A program made the position numbers and the translations under genes. Below, piece after piece: positions 12,801-27,800 of a stretch of 60,000 bases of DNA. The notes beneath the pieces were generated by a model that searched no databases, was not told the origin of the DNA, and saw nothing but the letters and a program-made list of their open reading frames with translations. The stretch is from Branchiostoma floridae (Eukaryota; Chordata; Leptocardii; Amphioxiformes; Branchiostomatidae). Each line of letters starts with the position of its first letter. The first letter of the stretch is position 1. Location of the stretch: positions 3,459,703-3,519,702 of the forward strand of contig NC_049992.1 of assembly GCF_000003815.2 (NCBI RefSeq), given 5' to 3'.

Positions 12801-15800
12801 TCATCGACATGAGGACTAGTCAGACGAACGTCCGCGGCTCAGTCAGGCCAGCGGCCTACTCAGGTCAGTTTATTAGAAAATGTGACAAATACATTACACA
12901 CTCGTCAGACTCTCTGGCAGCGTTGCTGATATTGGAGTCTTCAAGTAGAGACAGACAAATACACAAGCCTGGTCAGTTACTACACACCTGGTAGTAGTAT
13001 AGGGAGGAGACTGTTAGTGTTCAGGTATAGATCTAGATCTATTGTTCATGTTGGGTGTCAAACGTTTTGGAAGTACAGTCGCTGTAGTATTCTAAAACCT
13101 TAAGATTAAGGCAGAGTCGAGTCTAGGTACAGCCGAATCCATTGTCTAAAGGTATTACAGAAGCGACTAGCAACCTAATAACACATCTTCATCTCTATTT
13201 CAGCTTCACTTCGTTTGTCGTTTGGTAGAGAAGGAGTTATTTCCGGTGGAACAGGTGGTATGTATATAGTTAATACTAGATTTCGAATATAGAATTTGCC
13301 TTTTTTTCTTTTTTGTTTGTTTGTTCAATGATTGGAGAAACTTTTTGACGATTCCAATATGCAAATATTTTTCTATCCAACCCCAGGGATCACGTCGAAT
13401 CTTCCTAGCGGCCAGACACCGGGTGCCGGAGGTACGTATTGAAATGTGATATGCAAGGAACTAAACCTAATCGAAATTGCTTAAAAAGGCTTCTGTATTT
13501 GCATGAATGATAATCTATATTAGGAATCGGCATTCTTAACACCAGATTTCACTCCTCTACCCTGTAGGTTCAGTCTACATGATAACCTTCCCCCAGCCCG
13601 GCTCCACCCAGAACTTCGCGCGCATCTCCAGCGACTACCCGTTCAACCCCAGCTCCTTCACCGTCTCCTTCCTCATGCGTGTCCCGTCCGGCAAGCCCGG
13701 GACAGTCTTCTCCTACGCCACGGAGCAGCAGACGCGGGAGGTCGCCTTTCTGGCGCCGCTGAACAGGAACACGTACGCCCTCGTGGTCAACAACCAACAG
13801 GTAGGTTTTCGTTGTGGATACAAGTAATTGTACCAATCCACAGTACAGTAGAAGCCAGTTAATTGCACACCGGATAATCGCACACTTCTGTTAATTGCAC
13901 GAAATCCCCAAATCCCATGGTGGTAAGGTTCAGCTTAATAACTTCGCTTTGTTGCACCATTCGGATAATTGCACGAAATACACTGGCAAATGGGGTATGC
14001 AATTAAGCGGCTTCCACTGTATAAAGATTGTTGTAGAGATTGAATTGTTTTTGAATATTGTTTACCTGGATGTCTAACCTTCATATACGCAGCAGGTAGT
14101 TTGTCTGTAATCTCCGAGCAGATCCTACGGTAGCATAAGGTATTGAAAGCTGGCAGAGGAGTGTAACTGACCTAGGAGTGCCACGGTAACCAATGCACAC
14201 CCCTCGGATGGCTACAACCCTTTGCCATCTTTTAATACTCTCGTATGCAGCCTTAGGATCTGCTTGGATATTACTTTCTTTGCTATGTTCTTCTGGTGTC
14301 AACTCTGAAACATTGTTACCCACACAAAACTACAGTGATAAAACGTTTTTATGTATATGTGTCCTTCTGTTTTGCTTTCTTTTCCTCTGGGTGGGGACCT
14401 CGCACTCATAGTTAAACTTTGTATCTGTTATGTATTGATGTACTATTGTATTTAGCTATGAGTTTCTAGTCAAATGTTTCATTTTTCATGTCAAATATTT
14501 CATTTTTTATATTTTACAATTGTCGGCGAGGATTTAATTTGCGCAGCTTGAATCCGTCGTCACTTTATCACTGTGCATTTATTTGTACCATTTGCTGTCT
14601 ATTTAAAAATTAAGGCTGACGTCAACATCCCTGAAGTGCTGGACGGCCAATGGCACGTCGTGGTGATCACGTGGGAGAACACGTACGGCCAGTGGACGGT
14701 TCACGTGGATGGACAGCAAAGAGCGTCAGGGTCGTCCCTAGCAACGGGCCATACCATCCGGCCCGGGGGTGTGTGGACCCTCGGCCAGTCACTCGGCGAC
14801 ACCGCTGGGTTTGATCAGGAGTTCTTCACCGGAGACCTGTCGGAGTTTAGGGTGTTTGACACCGCCCTCCCCCCTGAGAGCATGAGGAACCTTTACACGT
14901 TCGAGCTGCCGGGATCTGTCATCAACTGGCGGGACCTGAATCCCTCCACCCTCACCACAAATGGTAGAGTCAGCCGAGTGCCGTATAGACGTAAGTTTTC
15001 CATTGACGTTGTTGTAGGTTTAATCGAACCATTTGTAACATTCACAGAACGGAGACTTGTCTCTGTCATGTTACCTCCATTACTCTTTAAACATGCAATG
15101 AACCTATTATCATTATTATAACTAGTCGTCAAAAGATGAGTATAATACTTTTTACTGAATAACTTTTAAAATTGTAAATGTCGTTTTGTATTTTCCATGT
15201 TATTTTTGTATTTTTGTTATACTAACTTATAGCTAAGAGGTCAAAATTATATCTGGCGTTATAGTTAACAATGTGTTTCCCTCTTTTTCAGTATCAACCA
15301 GTGTTACTACAGGTCCAGGCGGTAAGTTTCAAACTTAACATTAGCGTGTCCTATCCATCCACTTCAGTGACTTTCTTAGATGACAATAAAGCCTTTGCAT
15401 TCGTATCTATGACGTTTCTTGTTGATCTTTTCATTGCCTTTGCAAGTTTACAGCATTCATTAGCATACAGTTCATATGTTTTTTTCGTCTTCATTCCACA
15501 GGAACGCGGGTTGTCTTCGGCCCGTCGACTGGTGCAGGGCCTGTTACTGGAGTGGGACCTGGCACTGGTCAGTCTAAATACTATTATTTTGTTACTTTGT
15601 TTATCTGTACATTAAACCCTACCAACACAATGGAAGGGGGACCAAAACAGTTGATTGCTCACCTCTACAACCTTTTTTTCGGTACTTTAAATGCGTTGTG
15701 CATTTTCACATTCTAGTTGAGCAGATGTATATTTCTGCATGTGCATACATGTATATACGAATTGCATACGCTGATTTATGTTTATGCTACATACGTTGCC

Positions 15801-18800
15801 GACGATAACATCGGTTTTTCTAACAATCTATGGTTTATTGCCCCCCCCCCCCCATAGGAAGCAGACCAAGCATCCCTACTGATGTGAGGCCAGTGATTTC
15901 TCAAGGTGACAAAAATATTAGCCATACTTAATTCATTATAATAATACATAATTTACTCTTCTGATTACATAATAATAGCCGTATTAACACCGAACACACT
16001 TGAAAGTTCATCTGTGTCAAACTTACCCAGATTTTAGACTGATCGACCCCAGTCTTTGTAAAGGAATGGGCAATCCACTGCTTCAGTAAAGTCACGTTAT
16101 GTAAATGAGGAATAGATATACTGAAATAGTATGAGGGCGTACTTAACCAAACATACTACTTTTTAAAAAGCTATAAAGCATCTGACCATCTTTATGATCA
16201 TCATCATCCCTCTGATGCTAGTTTACTAAGCCCTTATTTGGTGTTACTTGACCGAAAGTACCTCTTTCAATACTTAAAAGCAAACGCAGCACTAAGTGAT
16301 CTTCTTGAACATCACCAACCTTCAGATCTTGATTCACTGATCATAAGCCCTTATTTGGTGTTTTCAGCCACGCGCATGCTCTCCTTCCCGGCACCCCGTT
16401 CGGTCAGCAACTACGCGCAGGTGGTGGGCAGCAGGACCTTTAACCCCTACGCCTTCACCGTCTCCTTCCTCATGAGAACACCGGTGCGAGACACCGGCAC
16501 CATCTTCTCCTACGCCACCCCCCAGCAGCCTCACGAGCTGGCGTTCGTTGGTCAGGAGGGGTCACGTGACTACACACTCGTCGTCAACGGCGAAGAGGCC
16601 ACAGTCAGCATCCCACAGGTATGTAGCTGCATATATACTACATCAAGAATCAATCCCTGTCGATAAGAATGGAACTCGTATGTAGTCACATCATGCTCTC
16701 ACTGACGTTCGTTTGGTTGTCGACGACAACAGGAAAGAATGAAAGTATATTCCAAAACTGCAATGGAATTTTTATGTGCTCCTAGTGTTATGTGTGAGAG
16801 GTATAATATCCATCCTACTCGAAGTAGATATTCATTTGCATGTGTCATTTTTCGAAGTAGTCCTTGAACGTAGTCGTTATTTCTATCAACGCATTCAAGG
16901 AATATCTACCTTTCGACATTTAGTCAGTTGCCTTCATCGAGGCTCTTTGAATTCTGCTATTCCCTTGACATAGTGCTTCGTTAAAAAAAGAACAGTCTGC
17001 TATCCAGCCTTCAATAAATCATATTAAACTTTGCCTTTAGTTCTGACTGCTTGTTTCCCCACACCAGGTACTGGACGGGAACTGGCACGTGGTGGCTATC
17101 CTGTGGCAGAACTCGGACGGTCAGTGGCGCGTCATGGTGGACGGGCAGGAAGTCACCTCTGGTACCGGCCTCGCCAGGGGACACACCGTCAGGTTGGTTT
17201 AGTTTTCGTTAAAACGAGCTTGCGCATGCTTACCTACCGGTTGGAAATGTGTTCAAGATGGGTGGAGAAAGGGCGCGCATGTTGCCACCCACCCCCACAC
17301 CCAACCACCCCCAACACCAAATCGCCGTGCGTTCTTTAATCGAAAAAAATACGGCAACTTAGTTTCAGTTCAGTTCAATCCATCCTCGCATCCACGCATC
17401 GCAAAATGAAGCTCGTCATCCTGTATACCAGCATCACCCGCATTACCTTCTTCAACAAAGTTCATCATAGTTGACCAGAATTGGCAATATAGCAATACTG
17501 GCCGTTACAAGAAGGCACAATTCAGCCTTCGATTGCATTGCCGGTTATCTATAAACGTTTTCCGTTGATGTATTTATTCGTGAATGTGTTGTCCGTAGGT
17601 CTGGCGGTACGTGGATCCTGGGCCAGGAGCAGAACACCATGGGCGCCAGCTTCCGTCAGAACCGCGCGTACGTGGGCGACCTGGCGGAGTTTAACGTGCA
17701 CTACAACACGTTGCCTCCCGCCGACATGACACGGCTGTACTCGCTGCAGTACCCGGGCGACGCGCTGAGCTGGAGGAGCGACACCATCAGTCCCAGCGGG
17801 CCTGTAGGGCTGCGGACCTACCAGCGTAAGGCGTCATTCATAGGTGCCCTAAATAATGAATGTTCAGGTACCAGTACAGAGCTTCAGGCACTGGTCTGGA
17901 TACCCACATGTAATGTGCACTTTTTTTCATAACGTGTCATGTTTGCAGTGAGACTCACCCATTTTTAGTCTCAATGCGAGATTAGGAAGGAAAATTTCGT
18001 TCAGTTTCATTAGTCGGTACACTGGACGATTATCTAAACGATTTTATAGGTACTGTACCAGTAGAGGTGCGCATCCTAAGCTGTAGGACAGGTATATTGG
18101 GTGACCGTCGCTTTTTTAGTGTTAAAGTGTAGCCTCGTCTTGTTTTGTCAATAGTCACACGTCATAACGTTCTGTTTTGTTCTCTCGCAGCAAATCTCCG
18201 CGTGACTTCAGACAGCAGAGGAGGTACGTAAACTTACATGAACTCATGTGCATTATAACTCTTAAGTTTTCTGCAAGAAGTCAGAACAGTTTATCTGCTT
18301 TGCCTTTACCTGAATCTCTATTCTGCACTTCACAGGTGCGCGAGTGACTTTCGGTGATTCAACAACCGGTACAGGGACAGGTCCGTCTACAGGTGAATGT
18401 TGATGTACTCTTTTTCAATTGCCGAAACATGGACTAAGATGGCAAAGTCATGTACAGTGGAAGCCGCCTAATTGCACACCCCATTTGCCAGTGTATTTCG
18501 TGCAATTATCCGAATGGTGCAACAAAGCGAAGTTATTAAAGCTGAACCTTACCACCATGGGATTTGGGGATTTCGTGCAATTAACAGAAGTGTGCGATTA
18601 TCCGGTGTGCAATTAACTGGCTTCTACTGTATAGTGTACACCTGGTGAACAATGATTAAAACACACACACAGAAATATCTTAGTGGAATAAAGAGGGAAT
18701 CATCTAACTGTCGACATTTTAGTCATTGTTTTCTGACTGTATGTATTTCCGTTTTTGCAGGGACTGGAACAACAGGAGGCAGCGTATCCGTCCCCACAGG

Positions 18801-21800
18801 TATGTTAAAGTTCACATATTGTTTTGACAAGTAAATCCCTTTAAAGTGATACAGTACTGGTAACTGTTGACAACATAAAAAATGTTCCAGTAACGATTTT
18901 GGTGGACCTCATTTTTAAAAAATCTTTGCAGGAATGTTCGTCATGAACTTTCCGGAGCCCGCGTCTACGGACAACTACGCTGAGCTGAGAAGCGACAGTC
19001 CCTTTAGTCCGGACTCCTTCACCATCTCCTTCCACATGAGAACACCAGCCAGAGATACCGGCACCATCTTCTCTTACGGCACCAGGCAACAGCCGCACGA
19101 GATCGGCTTCATCGGAAAGAGGGGATCTCAAGACTACACCTTCATTGTTGACGACCAGAAATCTGATGTCAGTATTCCCGAAGTTCTGGACGGCCAATGG
19201 CACATCGTGGCCATCACGTGGAGGAACTCAGACGGACAGTGGAGGGTGATGGTGGACGGAGAGGAGAGAGCTTCCGGATCCGGTCTGGCGCGAGGCCACA
19301 GGATCCGTCCCGGCGGCACGTGGATTCTCGGCCAGGAGCAGAACACTGTCGGCTTCCTGCCGGGCTTCCAGCGGTACCGGGAGTACTCAGGAGACCTGGC
19401 GGAGTTCCATGTGCACAACAAGGTGCTGTCAGCCGAGGAAATGCGGCGGCTGTACACGCTGCAGTATCCTGGGGACGGGGTGAACTGGAGACGAGCGACC
19501 GTCACACCGAAAGGACGCGTTCTGCGGAAGCCCTATGCAGGTATGCCATCCTTATTTAACTACCAAAGGACATTAGAATGGGAGACCAGATATGTTCGTA
19601 GGTTTCATGATCAAAATTCATAGGTAACCGGAAGTCTTCGGGAGTGACTTCACTTAATCTGGGTTGGGCGCGATGCAGACGTCCTGGCACCTGTGACCCA
19701 CTAATGTATTCAGACACATGTCATATGGAAGTGCGTACGGTTTCCTAGTCCAAGTATTGAAAATGTGACAATTGTTAAGAACAGAAATATAGGCATGAAC
19801 ACTTTTCAGGCTAACGACACATTTCCAAACCGAGGCCTGGCCAGTCAGTTTGTGGAAGCCAAATATAGAAATGTATTACGTAAAACTATACAAAAATAAT
19901 GTCGACGACTATTCTCTTTATGTCTTTTGGTGTAGTTTGGTGTCTTTTATATCATAGTTTTCGTTCCAAAAGCTGCTCGTCCGGGCTCCTCTTTGGAAAT
20001 GTGACGTAGACCTTAGTGTGCCTTTCGTCTTACTTATACCTTTTTATATATATAGTAATGCATTGAATCACCGTGAGACGATAAAGTTTGTTTTCCTTTG
20101 ATTTCAGCGACAATGCGTGTGAGCGTGGACAGTAGAGGCGGTAAGTAAAACGACATTCGTTAAAAAAATCATCAATTTATTGTTACCGCTGTTGTTCTTT
20201 TTTTGTACCTTTTGTACCTGATGTTACTCTAGCCAATAGTCCTATTTTTAACAGCGGTTATTTCTGTAGATACTTGAACAATGTTGTTGACTTGCCGTTT
20301 TTAGGGCTACAAACTTTTGTGCTATATTTCACAGAGTCGCGTGTGATCTTCGGCGATACAGCTACAACAGCAACTGGCACAGGGACCTCAGCGGGTAAAC
20401 CTTTAATGAGCGCTCGTCCTCGTTCTATTGCGCAAAGATACATTGTGTGGATGGCGTATGTATGATAATAATTATAAGAGTTTTTCTTATCACAACATCT
20501 ATCAGTACAGTCTTGAGTGCAAACTTAATTTTCTATAACTTACCTGATTTCTGTTTTACTTTCAGGAACACCGATAACTACGGGAGACAGGGGCTCTGAC
20601 CCGACAGGTACGTCATCGTAACTACCAGATAATGTTCTCTGGTTGGAAGTTCATCTTTGGAGATTTAACTGTGGACAGAAACAATTCAGTAACTACATAC
20701 ATACATCGTACATCCCCTTTTCTACAGGCATAATCCTCTTGAACTTCCCCGAGCGATCTCCTGACAACTATGCTGAGCTGAAGAGCGACAGTCCCGCCAG
20801 TCCGGACTCCTTCACCATCTCCTTCCACATGAGAACACCAGCCAGAGATACCGGCACCATCTTCTCTTACGGCACCAGGCAACAACCACATGAGATCGGT
20901 TTCATCGGAAAGAGTGGCTCTCAAGACTATACCTTTATTGTTGACGACCAAAAAGCTGATGTCAGTATTCCAGAAGTACTGGACGGCCAATGGCACGTTG
21001 TGGCCATCACGTGGAGGAACTCAGACGGACAGTGGAGGGTGATGGTGGACGGGGAGGAGAGAGCTTCCGGTTCCGGTCTGGCACGAGGCCACAGGATCCG
21101 TCCTGGTGGCACGTTGATTCTCGGCCAGGAGCAGAACACTGTCGGCTTCCTACCGGGTTTCCAGAGGTACCGGGAGTACTCAGGAGACCTGGCGGAGTTC
21201 CATGTGCACAACAAGGTGCTGTCAGCCGAGGAGATGCGCCGGCTGTACACGCTACAGTATCCTGGGGACGGGGTGAACTGGAGACGCGCGACTATTACTC
21301 CGAAAGGTCGAGTAACACGGAAGCCTTACGGGGGTAAGCCACTCGTTGAAAATCGGAAGGCCATGTCTATTGGTGGTCTACATTATAAAATCATCAATGC
21401 ATTGAAATTAGAGCTCATCGATCCTCAATTAGCCGGGTCGGGGGACGATACAAACTTTATGTCACCTTTGGCTGAACTTGACCCACTATTGGACCCGCTG
21501 CTGACTTCACGCTTTGATAACTTTAATGTTCGAAATATTAAACGTTTTACGCGTGAGACCTTTTCCATCCCGAAAAATGTGATGAATCAACGAGAGACGA
21601 TAAAGTTTGTTGTATGTTTGTTTCAGCGTCAATGCGTCTGAGTGTGGACAGCAGGGGCGGTAAGTAAAAAGACATACTACCAAAGTTGTGAATTTGTTTA
21701 CCCTTGCTATTTTTCTACTTTGCTGATGCCACTCTAGACAGCACGCTTGTTTAAAAGTGTTTCGCATTTTGTTCTGTGGTACGAAACTAAATCAACAGAT

Positions 21801-24800
21801 CTATTCTTATTACAGAGATGCGTGTTATCTTTGGCCAGCCAACAGGTATATTTCACCACTTTATTTGCCCTTCTTTCATATTTACGGTAAATACATTGAT
21901 GAATGTTGTGAACCTGGTATTTTCAGTACACGTCATTTCTATTACATGATGCAGTTTCTGAGTAGGCTTTGGCCCAACAGAATTTCTCACGGTTATATCC
22001 TACCGTTACAGGCACAACTCCAGGAGAGGTCCCGTCCGGCGGAGGTATCCTGCCTGGAGGTATGGATCGTTTGAAATACTTCACAGAGCTAACGAGATTT
22101 GGAGTTTACAGATAAATGCTTTGTAGTTAAGTTCTGTCATTCTGTCAATTTCAGGCCTCTTCGTGCTTCATTTTTAGTATCTTTTTAGTATTTGATTAAT
22201 AGAGCTTGCCGTTGCTACGAGGACAATGGTACCTTGACTTTACACTTATAAACACTCATTTGTCTAGTTTTTTTTAATGTTCTGAACGCGAATGCAGACT
22301 GTTTGTTTTTCGACATCAGCTTTGTACAGGGTCAACTTCCCCGGGCCGCGGTCGCCTAACGACTATGTGGAGCTGAGGAGCGACAGTCCCTTCAGTCCGG
22401 ACTCCTTCACCATCTCCTTCCACATGAGAACACCAGCCAGAGATACCGGCACCATCTTCTCTTACGGCACACAACAACAGCCACGCGAGATCGCTTTCAT
22501 TGGCCAAGCTGGTTCCCAAAGTTACACCTTCTTCGTGAATGGAGAAAGAGCTACCGTCACCATCCCGAAGGTTCTAGACGGCCAATGGCACGTTGTTGCC
22601 ATCACGTGGAGGAACTCAGACGGACAGTGGAGGGTGATGGTGGACGGACAGGAGAGAGCTTCCGGTTCCGGTCTGGCGCGAGGCCACAGGATCCGTCCTG
22701 GCGGCACGTGGATTTTAGGACAGGACCAGAACATTGTCGGAGTACGACCAAGGTTTGAGCGTAATAATGAGTACTTAGGAGACATTGCGGAGTTCCACGT
22801 GCACGACGAAGTGCTGTCTGATGATGACCTGCGGAGGCTGTACTCCCTGCAGTACCCCGGTGATGCAGTCAACTGGAGACGGGTGGCAATCACGCCAAGA
22901 GGCAGCGCCAGGAGAACATCTCACCCAGGTGGGTCTGTTTGTCAATGGGTTCAATGGGTTGGATAGACAGAGACACGGTCTAATCGATGAGCTTTCATCA
23001 GTTGAAATGAAATCTTCAGCACATTGTGCTGTTGTTGGCTCAGACATATCCATTGAATTGGTTAGTCAGTGGAGTTGTGATGAAGTACACTGGATGCTAG
23101 ACCCCTCTCAAGGATATATATCGTGTTTATCCTAGTGTAACTCAGGGGAGCTGCTGTAGGATTTGCTGGGGTGGGGGTGGGGGGCATGTTGGTCATACAG
23201 CCGAGGAGTTGCCCTGTTTAGGCGCTGGAAACAGTCTGGCATCCAGCTAGTGCTGAGGTGAAGTGAAAACCGTCAAGTTAGAAGTGAAAATTTTCAAGTT
23301 AGGATTGATTTTCTTCGGTACAACTACACTTAGTTAGGAAAGTCTTGTTTTTGTTGACTTTAAATTCCTTTTCTCTTCTATTCTAGTTTCGGTCCGCTTG
23401 ACTGTTGACAGTAGGGGACGTGAGTATCAACTTCCTTATTATTTGTTTCCTTATTTCAACCCTTGCATTGTTATTTCTTTTGTGTTGATCGTTGCAAGAC
23501 CCTATTGAAGTAAGACAATTTTAAACTCTAAAGAGTTTGTCCATTGTGTCTGTGCTGTCATATTTTTAATGTGGTCACCCACCTTCACCGATTTTATCAA
23601 GGTGATGTGTTTTCGTCTTTGCAGGTCCTCGCGTCATCGTGGATGCTCCTTCCACTGTGCCCACAACAGGTTGGTCTGTCAATGCTGCGCTTGTTTTTAT
23701 GTTCTTTACTTGTAAAGATGTGACACGCCTTCATACTGTCTTATGTATTCGTGGAATCATTATCAAAGCTCTGACACAACTACGGGACATTGACCACACT
23801 AAGCCGTAGCCAGACAATCGCTATGGGCAAAATAGACAACAAACAAATCTCATTACACATGTCCAACTCCACCCTCACAGGAAACTTTGCTTCGGTTAAG
23901 GTTCATATCATGTAAGCGGGGGCAAAGTTTTTCTTGTGGCATTTTGTACTCTCCAAGCAGAGGTTCTGTGGGTTCGGCCCCGGCTGTTTTTCACTTTTTT
24001 TAGGCGTTTTGACTTTCTATTTTGTACGGTTTTCTTTATGGGCGCCAGACATAACGGAAACGGTACAAAATATAAAGCCTAATAAAAACGCCTAGAAAAA
24101 AACAGCCGGACCCGAAACTCTGCTTAGAGAGTAACAATTTTGCCCAAAGACCGATGATGGGGTCTGTATTAGCCAATTTATTTAGGCCCTAGCACTGGCC
24201 CGGATTCCATGTTAACTGAGTTGCCACCTAAGAGCCAGCAGTCCCTTGCAGTTATGAAGACAGCTGACCAATGACAATCCCTACAACTTGAACAGGACAA
24301 GAAAAGACCAAATGCCAGACATTACTTGAGACGACCCAGACCGGGGGTGCTAGAGGCGCTTTTATCCCGCAATGTGAAGAAGACGGCTCCTTTAAAACGA
24401 CCCAGTGTCATGGGTCCTCCGGCTACTGTTACTGTGCACACCCGACTGACGGTACACGTTATGAAGAGACGGGAAGGAGATCGTGGGAGGGGGGCATGGA
24501 ACATGACTGTGACACATACTGGCAGACTAAGGGTAATTGTTTTACATCCGTGAATAGTTTAGTGAATGGCAAGATAACATCATATGGATAACATGCACAG
24601 CCACTTGTTTTTCAAGTGCCAACGTTTCTATAAGTCTTGCACAACCACACGTTTAGTCGTAGTCGAAACGTTTAAGGGCAATTGTTTACTTATAATGTAC
24701 ATTACGTATGAATAGCTTATGAACAAGAATATATATGGCTTGATAAACGGAATAAGGAATAGTCCATTGTAAAATGGCTAGTGACCTTTGACAATCCTCA

Positions 24801-27800
24801 CAACCTGAACAGGACAAGAAAAGACGAAGTGTCAGACGGAACTTGAGACGACCGAGGCCGGGGGTGCTATAGGCGCTTTCACCCCTCAGTGTGAAGAAGA
24901 CGGCTCCTACAAGACAACTCAGTGCCATGGCTCCTCCGGCTACTGTTACTGCGCTCACCCGACTGACGGGACACGATATGAGGAGACGGGACGGAGGTCA
25001 TGGGAGGGGGGCATGGAACATGACTGTGACACTTACTGGCAAACAAAGGGTAATTTCTGATTTTTTTTGTCTTACCTTTGCTTCCTATTGGACAATCCAA
25101 AATTGTCATCAATTCCTTTGCAGTACAATTCATAGTTAGGGTATAAAACCTGTTTATACCATATCTCTTCAGTGTCATTGACGAAAGGTAGTGGATACTG
25201 AAAATCATATCCAGGTGCTCGAGTAATTGCTTTTTTGGGCAAATTTCTCAGTCTGTTTATCAAGTCCTAAATGATTTGTTAGACATACATGTAATAGTGA
25301 GTGGGTGAGTGATACATGTAACTGATGGCCAATGACGTTACACGAAGACAATAGAGTCTTGACCTATGACGATCCCTACCACCTGAACAGGACAAGACAA
25401 GACGAAATGCCAGATGTTGGTAGAGACCACAGTACCTGCACCAGGTGCCTTCATCCCACAGTGTGAGGAAGATGGCTCATTCAAAACGACCCAATGTCAC
25501 GGGTCTACCGGCTACTGTTACTGCGCACACCCGACTGACGGTACACGGTATGATGAGACAGGCAGACCGACTGGCAGAGGACAGGGGACCATGGACCATG
25601 ACTGCATCACTTACTGGCAGACAAGGGGTAATTGTTCATTCTGTTTATCAAATCCCTTATACGAAAATGTTGATAGATACTAGCATCAATTCAATCATTT
25701 GTTAGACATATTCGTACCCGTGGCCAATTACTTGACACGAAGACACATTTTGATCTGTGAAGTTTCCTACCTCTTGAATAGGACAAGAAAAGACAAAATG
25801 TCAGACACAAGTAGAGACCACAGTACCTGCACCAGGCGCCTTCATCCCACAATGTGAGGAAGACGGTTCGTTTAAGACCACCCAGTGCCACGGCTCTACC
25901 GGCTACTGTTACTGCGCACACCCGACTGACGGTACACGGTATGAGGAGACGGGCAGACCGACTGGCAGAGGACAGGGGACCATGGACCATGACTGTAACA
26001 CTTACTGGCAGACAAGGGGTAATTGTTCATTCTGTTTGTCAAATCCTTATTCATTTGATAGACATATCTATAACTGATGGCTGATGACTTCATAGAGTTT
26101 GACCTGAGACGTTCCGCGCATATATGGCTAGTCACTTGATTAGATTTTTGACTTGTGACGTTCCATTAAACCATTGAATAGGACAAGAAAAGACAAAATG
26201 TCAGACGCAAGTAGAGACCACAGTACCTGCACCAGGTGCATTCATCCCACAATGTGAGGAAGACGGCTCCTTTAAAACGACCCAGTGCCACGGCTCTACC
26301 GGCTACTGTTACTGCGCACACCCGACTGACGGTACACGGTATGATGAGACAGGCAGACCGACTGGCAGAGGACAGGGGACCATGGACCATGACTGTAACA
26401 CTTATTGGCAGACCAGGGGTAATTGTTCATTCTATCAAATCCTTAGTTATTTGTAAGACGTACTTGTAAATAATGGCCGATGACGTGACATGAAGATAAA
26501 AGAATTTTGACATGTGACGTTCTCTACCTCTTGACCAGGACAAGAAAAGACGAAATGCCAGACGCAAGTAGAGACCACAGTACCTGCACCAGGCGCCTTC
26601 ATCCCACAATGTGAGGAAGACGGTTCTTTTAAGACAACCCAGTGCCACGGCTCTACCGGCTACTGCTACTGCGCACACCCGACTGACGGTACACGGTATG
26701 ATGAGACAGGCAGACCGACGGGCAGAGGACAGGGCACCATGGACCATGACTGTAACACTTACTGGCAGACTAGGGGTAAATTCTCAGTCTATTTATCAAA
26801 TCCCTTATACGAAAGTGTACATGTATACTAGACATCAATTCAATCATGTTTTAGACATATTCGTACCCATGACCAATTACTCGAAGACAACAGACATTTG
26901 ACCTGAGACGTTTTCTATCTATTGATCAGAACAAGAAAAGACAAAATGCCAGACACTAGTAGAGACCACAGTACCTGCACCAGGTGCCTTCATCCCACAA
27001 TGTGAAGAAGACGGGTCCTTCAAGACCACCCAGTGCCACGGCTCTACCGGCTACTGTTACTGCGCACACCCGACTGACGGTACACGATATGATGAGACAG
27101 GCAGACCGACGGGCAGAGGACAGGGGACCATGGACCATGACTGTAACACTTACTGGAAGACAAGGGGTAATTGTTTATTCTGTTTATCAAACTATTATTA
27201 ATTTGATAATGTGTAATATATGGTGCACATGGCGCACAATTTTTTTTACCTATGACGTTCCCTACCGCTTGAACAGGACAAGAAATGACAAAATGTCAGA
27301 CTTTAGTAGAAACCACAGAACCTCTTCCTGGTGCTTACATCCCACAATGTGAGGAAGATGGTTTATTTAAGACCACCCAGTGCCATGAGTCTACTGGGTG
27401 CTGCTACTGTGCTCACCCCAAAGACGGAACACGATATCAATAGACAGGGAGACCGACGGGAAGATCATCTTATGAGGGGGGCATGGACAATGATTGTACC
27501 ACATACTGGCAAACTAGGGGTGACTATTCAATCTGTTTACATGTACACATTGGATGGACACCTGTGTAGCACCAATGTCTCTAGTCTGTGTAATGCAAAA
27601 ATCGCTGCCCAGGGCTGTATCTAGCCCCTCCACGCAACTGGCAAGTTAGGGATGACTATTCAATCTGTTTACATGTACAAATTCGATGGATACCAGCGCA
27701 AGGGACTGCATCTAGACACTGAATTGTTAAATCACTCACCGAAGCTGCTGATCCCTTCTCACAAAGTCTGTAACATCACGATTTGGACAAACTCGACTAA

